Shown here: piece after piece, positions 58,342 through 64,000 of the stretch
How positions within the stretch are numbered: position 1 is the first letter of the stretch
Layout: each line of letters starts with the position of its first letter
NCBI RefSeq assembly: GCF_038397745.1
Contig: NZ_CP151636.1
Coordinates: 3,162,001-3,226,000 of the forward strand
From: Microbacterium sp. LWH11-1.2
Lineage (GTDB): Bacteria > Actinomycetota > Actinomycetes > Actinomycetales > Microbacteriaceae
Direction of reading: 5' to 3'
Length of the DNA stretch: 64,000 nucleotides
Translations under genes and position numbers: made by a program
The notes under the pieces: generated by a model
Database searches by the model: none
Told to the model about the DNA's origin: nothing
Seen by the model: only the letters and a program-made list of their open reading frames with translations

Positions 58342-58347
58342 ATTCTA
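58342..58347 (-). promoter_or_regulatory. -10 box of near-leaderless ffh
   Basis: TAGAAT on the minus strand ends 10 bases before the ATG at 58331. Confidence 0.45.
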
Positions 58348-58402
58348 CGCGAGCGGAGCGGCCGCGCTCAGCGCGGGGCGGAGCCCGCCGTGCCCGAGGG
58401 GA

Positions 58403-58990
58403 TCAGACCGCCCACGGAAGATCGTGGATCGTCCCGAGCGCGTCCAGCAGGACGGCCTCCGGCGTTCCCAGACCCGCTCCGTGCTCGGCCCACACGCGCA
58501 GCGATGACAGCACCGCGGCCGCGTGCGCCGCGCCGAGGATGTCCGCGCGGACGACGTCGACGCCCGACGCGCTCGCGGCACCGGACACGGCGGCGGCGAG
58601 CCGGGCGAGACGAAGACCCGTGTCGCGCACGAGCTCGTCCTGCAGCCCCATCGCGGCGGCGTTGCGGAGCGCCAGCGCCAGCGGGTCGGGTTCGAAATCG
58701 CGCACGACCAGCAGCAGGATGCCGCGCACGGCGTCTCCGGCCGCCGTTCTGCCCAGCGCCTCGAGGGAGGAGATCGCCTGGCCGATCCGCTCGTCCACAC
58801 CGGACCACAGCACGTCGCTCTTGGATGTGAAGTAGTTGAAGAAGCTCGAGCGGCTCACCCCGGCGCGCTGGGTGATGTCCGCCACCGATGTCGCGTCGTA
58901 GCCGCGCTCCAGGAAGAGCTCGCACGCCGCTTCGGCGAGCGTCTCCCGCGACGACGCCTTGGGGCGACCCGCGCGACCGGTGGAGTTCAT
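58403..58990 (-). CDS. TetR-family transcriptional regulator
   Basis: A 195-residue TetR regulator. The helix-turn-helix occupies about 15-55 ([39 protein letters not shown]), followed by a ligand-binding domain without recognisable specificity. The target is unknown; no divergent efflux gene is adjacent, since lipB lies upstream on the other strand. ATG 58990 is 6 bases after TAGCGT without a ribosome binding site. Confidence 0.87.
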   Translation of the reverse strand: MNSTGRAGRPKASSRETLAEAACELFLERGYDATSVADITQRAGVSRSSFFNYFTSKSDVLWSGVDERIGQAISSLEALGRTAAGDAVRGILLLVVRDFEPDPLALALRNAAAMGLQDELVRDTGLRLARLAAAVSGAASASGVDVVRADILGAAHAAAVLSSLRVWAEHGAGLGTPEAVLLDALGTIHDLPWAV

Positions 58991-58996
58991 ACCTTC

Positions 58997-59002
58997 ACGC
59001 TA
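58997..59002 (-). promoter_or_regulatory. -10 box of leaderless tetR-type gene
   Basis: TAGCGT on the minus strand ends 6 bases before the ATG at 58990, the same hexamer as at the YtfJ-like gene. Confidence 0.55.
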
Positions 59003-59045
59003 CCGCCCGGTGCGGCGCGCTGAGCCCGGCCCAGGCGATCAGGAG

Positions 59046-59051
59046 TATTGT
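59046..59051 (+). promoter_or_regulatory. -10-like box before lipB
   Basis: TATTGT would start a transcript with about 30 bases of leader that carries AAGGTGG in front of lipB. No strong -35 element is seen. Confidence 0.4.
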
Positions 59052-59087
59052 TAGACGCGATCCAACTACCCCACGAAGGTGGCAATG

Positions 59088-59741
59088 ATGCTCGACATCC
59101 TCACCCCCGGGTTCGCACCGAACCCTGTTCCGTACACCGATGGGTGGGAGCTGCAGCGTCGCGTCCACGCCGACGTCGTCGACGGCACCCGTCACGACAC
59201 GCTCATCCTGCTCGAACACGAGGCCGTGTACACGGCCGGCAAGCGCACCGAGCCCCACGAGCGACCGCAGGACGGCACGCCGGTGGTCGACGTCGATCGG
59301 GGAGGCAAGATCACCTGGCACGGGCCGGGTCAGCTCGTCGGCTACCCCATCGTCCGGCTGCCCGAGCCGATGGACGTCGTCGCGCACGTGCGCCGCCTGG
59401 AGCGGCTGCTGATCGACGTCCTGCGTCCGTTCGGCGTCGACGGCTACCAGGTGGACGGTCGGAGCGGCGTCTGGGTGCGCCGCCCGCTCTCCGAGGACAA
59501 GGTCGCGGCCATCGGCGTGCGCGTGCAGCAGGGCGTGACGATGCACGGCTTCGCGATCAACTGCGACAACTCGCTGGCCGGATTCCGCGGGATCATCCCC
59601 TGCGGGATCACGGATGCCGGTGTCACCACGGTGAGCGAGGTCGTCGGGCGGGCCGTGGCGCCCGCCGACATCGTCGAGTCCGTCATCACCGCCTTCACCG
59701 CCGACTACGCCGGAACCGACCTCGCAGGAGCACGCGCATGA
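59088..59741 (+). CDS. lipB: Octanoyltransferase LipB
   Basis: LipB moves octanoate from acyl carrier protein to the lipoyl domains of 2-oxoacid dehydrogenases and glycine cleavage. The 217-residue protein has the active lysine Lys138 in [10 protein letters not shown], the catalytic Cys172 in IIPCGITD and [17 protein letters not shown] of the substrate cleft. ATG 59088 fits the AAGGTGG site; in-frame starts at 59085 and GTG 59079 are possible. It overlaps lipA by 4 bases. Confidence 0.95.
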   Translation: MLDILTPGFAPNPVPYTDGWELQRRVHADVVDGTRHDTLILLEHEAVYTAGKRTEPHERPQDGTPVVDVDRGGKITWHGPGQLVGYPIVRLPEPMDVVAHVRRLERLLIDVLRPFGVDGYQVDGRSGVWVRRPLSEDKVAAIGVRVQQGVTMHGFAINCDNSLAGFRGIIPCGITDAGVTTVSEVVGRAVAPADIVESVITAFTADYAGTDLAGARA

Positions 59742-60727
59742 CCGCCGCACCCGAAGGGCGCAAGCTCCTCCGCCTCGAGATCCGCAACGCCGAGACCCCC
59801 ATCGAGCGCAAGCCCGAGTGGATCAAGACCAAGGCGAAGATGGGCCCCGAGTACACCGCGCTGCACTCGCTCGTGAAGAGCGAGGACCTCCACACGGTGT
59901 GCCAGGAAGCCGGATGCCCGAACATCTTCGAGTGCTGGGAGGACCGCGAGGCGACGTTCCTCATCGGTGGATCCCAGTGCACGCGACGCTGCGACTTCTG
60001 CCAGATCGACACCGGCAAGCCGGACGCCTACGACACGGACGAACCGCGACGCGTCGCCGAGAGCGTCCAGCGGATGAACCTCCGCTACGCGACCGTGACG
60101 AGCGTCGCGCGCGACGATCTGCCCGACACGGGCGCCTGGCTCAACGCCGAGACCGTCCGGAAGATCCATGAGCTCAACCCGAACACCGGCGTCGAGCTGC
60201 TCGCGAACGAGCACAACGCCGATCCCGCGTTCCTCGGTCAGATCTTCGACGCGCGCCCCGAGGTCTTCGCACACAACGTCGAGACGGTGCCCCGCATCTT
60301 CAAGCGCATCCGTCCGGCGTTCAAGTACGAGCGGTCCCTCGACGTGCTCACGCAGGGCCGCAACGCCGGACTCATCACCAAGTCGAACCTGATCCTCGGA
60401 ATGGGCGAAGAGCCGGAAGAGGTCGTCCAGGCTCTGCAGGATCTGCACGACGCCGGCTGCGACATCATCACGATCACGCAGTACCTGCGTCCCACACCGC
60501 GCCACCTTCCGGTCGCCCGCTGGGTCAAGCCGGCCGAGTTCGTCGAGTTCAAGGAGGAGGCGGAGCGCATCGGCTTCCTCGGCGTGCTCGCCGGTCCTCT
60601 CGTGCGCTCGTCCTACCGCGCAGGTCGGCTGTGGGCGCAGTCGATGGCATCGAAGGGGCGCGAGATCCCCGCGCACCTCGCACACATCGCCGAGAGCGCG
60701 GATCTGGGCTTCGCTCAGGCCGTGTAG
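59738..60727 (+). CDS. lipA: Lipoyl synthase LipA
   Basis: LipA inserts two sulfurs into the octanoyl chain with radical SAM chemistry. The 329-residue enzyme has both clusters: auxiliary cysteines Cys55, Cys60 and Cys66 in [12 protein letters not shown], and the radical SAM CxxxCxxC at Cys81, Cys85 and Cys88 (CTRRCDFC). The C-terminal serine motif RSSYRAG is also present. It is translationally coupled to lipB (ATGA) and works directly after it. It ends 27 bases from a convergent gene. Confidence 0.97.
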   Translation: MTAAPEGRKLLRLEIRNAETPIERKPEWIKTKAKMGPEYTALHSLVKSEDLHTVCQEAGCPNIFECWEDREATFLIGGSQCTRRCDFCQIDTGKPDAYDTDEPRRVAESVQRMNLRYATVTSVARDDLPDTGAWLNAETVRKIHELNPNTGVELLANEHNADPAFLGQIFDARPEVFAHNVETVPRIFKRIRPAFKYERSLDVLTQGRNAGLITKSNLILGMGEEPEEVVQALQDLHDAGCDIITITQYLRPTPRHLPVARWVKPAEFVEFKEEAERIGFLGVLAGPLVRSSYRAGRLWAQSMASKGREIPAHLAHIAESADLGFAQAV

Positions 60728-60754
60728 TCAAGCGTCGCGCGACAGGGAGTGCGC

Positions 60755-61255
60755 TCAGTCGGCGCTCATGACCGACTGCACGCTGCCGTCGGATCCCAGG
60801 TTCACGAGCAGGACGTCGTCGGTCGAACTGTCGTCGAGGGCGTACTCGAGCACGGCGAACGGCTCAGAACCGCCGTGCTCATCCGCCAGGATCGTCATGC
60901 TCATCAGTCGCAGCGAGCGGATGATGTCGACTGCGGCGTCGCCCGAGACGTCCACGAGCACGTCGGGCAGATCGTCGCCGTAGGTCTCCTGCTGCTGGAG
61001 GATGTACTCGGTCACCTCGCTCGTGCGATCGTCCACCTCGGAAAGCATTCCGCGACGAGCCGTGTCGTCCACATTCTCGAGACCGGCGATGAGCGCAGCG
61101 GCGATGTCGAGCGCGTCCGCGGACACGTCGTCCTGGTCAGGAGCCGTGAGATCGACGGTGACGCTCTGGTCGCCGAGTTCGACGGTCTCCGACCAGAAGA
61201 TCGAGCCGTCGGGTCCTGACGAGAGGAGTCCGAAGTAGTCGTGTTCGATCGCCAT
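60755..61255 (-). CDS. DUF2004 family protein
   Basis: A 166-residue acidic protein of the DUF2004 type, of unknown function. It starts EHDYFGLLSSGPDGSIFWSETVELGD and ends with VLEYALDDSSTDDVLLVNLGSDG. No catalytic motif is visible. The ATG lies just 1 base after a TAGCGT, too close for a leaderless start, so the real promoter is unclear. It lies between lipA and ftsY. Confidence 0.72.
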   Translation of the reverse strand: MAIEHDYFGLLSSGPDGSIFWSETVELGDQSVTVDLTAPDQDDVSADALDIAAALIAGLENVDDTARRGMLSEVDDRTSEVTEYILQQQETYGDDLPDVLVDVSGDAAVDIIRSLRLMSMTILADEHGGSEPFAVLEYALDDSSTDDVLLVNLGSDGSVQSVMSAD

Positions 61256-61299
61256 AACGCTATGAAACCAGCCTCGTGCTCACTGCGGTAGCCCCGTCC

Positions 61300-62172
61300 T
61301 CAACCGACCAGCGACTGGACGAACACATGGGGGGTGAATCCGGTCAGATCGTCGATGCCCTCGCCCTGCCCGAGCAGCTTCACGGGGATGCCGGTGCGCT
61401 CCTGCACGGCAAGCACGAATCCGCCCTTCGCCGAGCCGTCGAGCTTCGTCAGGACGAGACCGGTGACGCCGGCATGCTCCAGGAACGACTCCGCCTGCAT
61501 GACGCCGTTCTGCCCCGTCGTGGCGTCGAGGACGAGCAGCACCTCGCTGATCGGCGCCTGCTTCTCGATGACACGGCGGATCTTGCCGAGCTCATCCATG
61601 AGCCCGCCCTTGGTGTGCAGACGTCCGGCGGTGTCGATGATCGCGATCTCGATGCCTTCGCGCTTGGCGTAGTCGATGGTCTGGAAGGCGACGGATGCCG
61701 GATCCTGCCCCTCCTGCTGCGGGCGCACGATCGCCGCTCCCCCGCGCTGCGCCCAGGTCGCGAGCTGATCGACCGCTGCGGCACGGAAGGTGTCGGCCGC
61801 CCCGACCACGACGCTGCGCTGGTACCCGCGGAGGAACTTCGTGAACTTGCCGATCGTGGTCGTCTTCCCCACGCCGTTGACCCCGACCACCAGAACGACG
61901 GCAGGGCGCTCGGTGAGCTTCAGCGTGGTGTCGAACTTCGCGAAGTGCTCTTCCAGCGTCTCGCGCAGCATCCGCTGCAGATCCTGCGGATCGGTCGTGC
62001 GGAAGCGGTCCACCTTCTCGCGGAGCTCCTCGACGACGCGCTCGCTGATGTCGGGTCCGAAGTCCGCGGTGATGAGCGCGGTCTCGAGGTCCTCCCAGGT
62101 CGTCTCGTCGATGGTGGGCTTGACGAACATGCCGCGCAGTGCGCGACCGAGAGACCAGGACTTCTCCGCCAT
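61300..62172 (-). CDS. ftsY: Signal recognition particle receptor FtsY
   Basis: FtsY is the membrane-associated GTPase that receives Ffh-ribosome complexes. The 290-residue protein has the N-domain and G-domain with VVGVNGVGKTTTIG at 96-109, DTAGRLHTKGGLMDELGK and TKLDGSAKGG. It lacks the long acidic A-domain of E. coli FtsY; a short basic N-terminus (MAEKSWSLGRALRGMF) may act as membrane anchor. ATG 62172 is leaderless and shares a 28-base gap with the divergent gene at 62201. Confidence 0.96.
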   Translation of the reverse strand: MAEKSWSLGRALRGMFVKPTIDETTWEDLETALITADFGPDISERVVEELREKVDRFRTTDPQDLQRMLRETLEEHFAKFDTTLKLTERPAVVLVVGVNGVGKTTTIGKFTKFLRGYQRSVVVGAADTFRAAAVDQLATWAQRGGAAIVRPQQEGQDPASVAFQTIDYAKREGIEIAIIDTAGRLHTKGGLMDELGKIRRVIEKQAPISEVLLVLDATTGQNGVMQAESFLEHAGVTGLVLTKLDGSAKGGFVLAVQERTGIPVKLLGQGEGIDDLTGFTPHVFVQSLVG

Positions 62173-62178
62173 GAGTCC

Positions 62179-62194
62179 AGCCTACGGGTAGCAT
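62179..62194. promoter_or_regulatory. Back-to-back -10 boxes of ftsY and the divergent hydrolase gene
   Basis: Minus strand: TAGGCT (62179-62184) ends 6 bases before the ftsY ATG. Plus strand: TAGCAT (62189-62194) ends 6 bases before the ATG at 62201. Only 4 bases separate the two boxes, so each -35 region lies in the other gene's start and simultaneous polymerase binding seems impossible. Confidence 0.6.
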
Positions 62195-62200
62195 CCGGGG

Positions 62201-62875
62201 ATGGAACGCGCGCCGGACCTCCATCGTCTGTACGTCCACGGCAGCGGCCGCCGAGGTGCCGACGCCTGGCCGCACGTGCGTGACTCCGCCGCGAGATTCT
62301 TCGCGTTCTCGCCCGACACGACGATCGACGATCAGGTGGCCGCACTGCTCGACGACATCGGCGGTCGCAGAACTCTCGTGTTCGCGCATTCGATCGGCGC
62401 CGTGCCGGCGGTGCTCGCAGCGCAGCACGTCGATCTCGCCGGGCTCGTGCTGATCGAACCCGCCCTCTACGACATCGCACGGGGTGACGCGGCGATCGAA
62501 CGCCACATCGCGATCGTCACGGAGGCGCGCGCTCTGGCGTCCAGCGGCGATCTCCGCGGCTTCTGGGCGATCCTGCGCCCACTGATGTTCGGCGGGCCCT
62601 TCGACTCCGCGCGCTGGCGGGAGGAGTCGCCGCTCGCCGAGCGGTGGGCGACCATCAACCTGCCCTGGGGGCACGGCGTGCGGGAGCGGATGCTCGACGG
62701 CACACCGAGCCTGGTGGTGACGGGGGGCTGGAACGACGAGTACGAAGCGATCGCGCAGGTCCTCGCCGATCGCGGAGCCAGTCATCTCGTGCTGCCCGGC
62801 CACGATCATCGCCCGCACGACTCCGGCGGCTTCGTGCACGTCGTGGACGATTTCGTGGCCGCACTCGCATCCTGA
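62201..62875 (+). CDS. Small alpha/beta hydrolase
   Basis: A 224-residue alpha/beta hydrolase-like protein. LYVHGSGRRGADAWP carries the oxyanion-hole loop, VFAHSIGAVPAVLAA is the nucleophile elbow (AHSIG, Ser), and GHDHRPHDSGGF contains the catalytic His. VVTGGWNDEYEAIAQVL is the late strand that often carries the acid. Its substrate is unknown. ATG 62201 is leaderless, from a -10 box that abuts that of ftsY. It is followed after 99 bases by convergent smc. Confidence 0.82.
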   Translation: MERAPDLHRLYVHGSGRRGADAWPHVRDSAARFFAFSPDTTIDDQVAALLDDIGGRRTLVFAHSIGAVPAVLAAQHVDLAGLVLIEPALYDIARGDAAIERHIAIVTEARALASSGDLRGFWAILRPLMFGGPFDSARWREESPLAERWATINLPWGHGVRERMLDGTPSLVVTGGWNDEYEAIAQVLADRGASHLVLPGHDHRPHDSGGFVHVVDDFVAALAS

Positions 62876-62881
62876 GCACGA

Positions 62882-62960
62882 CTTCGGAGTTCACGTCCGC
62901 CGCTCCGGCGGCGCCCGGGGCTTCCGCGGCGTGTCGCTGCGCGTCCTCCGAAGCGGTGCT
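62882..62960. other. Short gap between convergent genes with weak inverted repeats
   Basis: CTTCGGAG near 62883 and CTCCGAAG near 62947 are complementary, with an inner GCCGCTCCGGCGGC-type repeat. A terminator is possible but the loop is long, so I give it little weight. Confidence 0.25.
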
Positions 62961-62974
62961 CGCGGCGGAGCGGA

Positions 62975-64000
62975 TCAGCTCGCGGCCGCGCGGTCGCCGA
63001 CGCGCTGTCCGACCACCGCGGACACGCCGTCCTGGCGCATCGACACGCCGTACAGGGCGTCCGCGATCTCCATCGTGCGCTTCTGGTGGGTGATGACCAG
63101 CAGCTGCGAGCTCTCGCGCAGCTGTTCGAAGACCGTCAGGAGCCGTCCGAGATTGGCGTCGTCGAGGGCGGCCTCGACCTCGTCGAGGATGTAGAACGGA
63201 CTCGGGCGCGCCTTGAAGATCGCGACGAGCAGAGCGACGGCCGCGAGAGAGCGCTCGCCGCCGGAGAGCAGAGACAGCCTCTCGATCTTCTTGCCGACCG
63301 GACGCACCGAGACCTCGATGCCCGTGGTCAGCATGTTGTCCGGATCGGTGAGGCTGATGCTTCCCGATCCACCGGGGAACAGCAGCGGGAACACCTGGCC
63401 GAAGGCTTCCTTCGTGTCTTCGAAGGCGCTCGCGAAGATCGTCTGCATGCGCTCGTCGAGGTCGCCGATGATCGTCAGCAGGTCCTGGCGCGTCTGCGTG
63501 AGATCGGCCAGCTGCTCGGTGAGGAAGGCATGCCGCTGCTCCAGCGCGGCGAACTCCTCGAGAGCGAGCGGGTTGACGCGCCCGAGCTGCGCGAGCTTGC
63601 GTTCGGCCTCACCGAGACGGCGCTGCTGGATACGTCGATCGAAGGGGATGGCCGTGTCGTCGATGAGCTCACCGTCGGCGGGCGTGACGCCGGGATCGCG
63701 AGGAACCAGCTGATCCGGTCCATATTCCGCAATGAGAATATCTTCGTCGAGGGCGAGTTCCGACGACACGCGCTCGAGCAGGCTGTTGAGGTGCAGCTTC
63801 TTCTCGTGGATCTGGAGCTCGAGCCCGTGCACGCTCTCCGTGAGTCCGGCCAGCCGCTCCCGCAAGGACGTCTCCTGCGCGCGCAGCGCCACGAGCTCCT
63901 CGTTCTGCGCCGAGCGCGCGGACTCCGCCTCGCCGAGCGCGATACGCGCTTCGGTGACAGATCGATCGAGCGAGTCGAGGATGCGGGGCAGCTCCTCGGC
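62975..64000 (-). CDS. smc: Chromosome segregation protein SMC, C-terminal part (runs off the window)
   Basis: The last 341 residues of SMC, a condensin ATPase that organises the chromosome with ScpA and ScpB. A coiled coil rich in Glu, Leu, Gln and Arg fills the first 200 residues. The C-terminal head follows: the ABC signature LSLLSGGERSLAAVALLVAIF (split here as LSGGERS and ALLVAIF), Walker B with FYILDEVEAALDDANLGR and the H-loop VITHQKRTMEIAD. The hinge, N-terminal head and start codon lie beyond base 64000. Convergent with the hydrolase gene. Confidence 0.96.
   Translation of the reverse strand, partial: AEELPRILDSLDRSVTEARIALGEAESARSAQNEELVALRAQETSLRERLAGLTESVHGLELQIHEKKLHLNSLLERVSSELALDEDILIAEYGPDQLVPRDPGVTPADGELIDDTAIPFDRRIQQRRLGEAERKLAQLGRVNPLALEEFAALEQRHAFLTEQLADLTQTRQDLLTIIGDLDERMQTIFASAFEDTKEAFGQVFPLLFPGGSGSISLTDPDNMLTTGIEVSVRPVGKKIERLSLLSGGERSLAAVALLVAIFKARPSPFYILDEVEAALDDANLGRLLTVFEQLRESSQLLVITHQKRTMEIADALYGVSMRQDGVSAVVGQRVGDRAAAS

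Noticed and set aside
61257..61262. TAGCGT one base before the DUF2004 ATG as a leaderless promoter
   Set aside because: The spacing of 1 base would place the transcript start inside the gene, after the start codon.

Overview
This is a 64 kb stretch of a very GC-rich actinobacterial chromosome, most likely Microbacterium or another Microbacteriaceae. That is an inference from base composition, gene order (iscS-mnmA-ligA, gatCAB, rpsB-tsf-pyrH-frr-cdsA, rplS-lepB-rnhB-comM-dprA, rpsP-khpA-rimM-trmD, smc/ftsY/ffh), a GlgE-type glucan pathway and heavy use of leaderless promoters. It reads as ordinary, densely coded core genome. I see no phage, insertion sequence, CRISPR array, toxin-antitoxin pair or defence island, and nothing that I would call a wholly new system.

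Layout. 0-5.7 kb: the start of an ssb gene, a small gene broken by a stop codon, tRNA-Arg, orn, tRNA-His, a LysE exporter, a metallopeptidase-clpS-DUF2017 operon, a P-loop kinase, a YtfJ-like protein and dinB. 5.8-19.3 kb: gatCAB, ligA, mnmA and a cysteine desulfurase, all on the minus strand. An accessory block (a DHFR-like/SRPBCC/ArsR trio, an acyl-CoA synthetase, a DEAD-box helicase and an unknown gene) sits between gatC and ligA. 19.4-25.9 kb: glgX-glgE-glgB, for glucan synthesis and debranching from maltose-1-phosphate. 25.9-32.4 kb: envelope and chaperone genes, including a thioredoxin-TPR protein, an odd 665-residue membrane protein/lipoprotein fusion, an AI-2E-family permease, hydrolases, a secreted transglycosylase-like protein and a DivIVA-like protein. 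32.4-44.1 kb: translation, lipid, recombination and secretion housekeeping genes.

44.2-64 kb: map, trmD-rimM-khpA-rpsP, a YbdK-type ligase, then a glycerol regulon (a SorC-family regulator divergent from glpD-glpF-glpK), a LysR/EamA divergent pair, ffh, tetR, lipB-lipA, ftsY, a small hydrolase and the C-terminal third of smc. The SRP GTPases Ffh and FtsY, and lipoylation genes lipB and lipA, work as functional pairs.

The clearest unexplained structure is regulatory. At least 22 genes have a -10-like hexamer ending exactly 6 or 7 bases before an ATG or GTG with no ribosome binding site, which is the signature of leaderless mRNAs. In two cases the upstream gene's TAG stop is the first half of that -10 box. 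In one case two such promoters stand back to back in 28 bp between ftsY and a hydrolase gene. The other points worth checking are a nonsense-interrupted small gene next to an SOS-like box, an internal ribosome binding site and lipobox inside the 665-residue protein, a perfect palindrome in front of glpD, and an M23 protein lacking one catalytic histidine.
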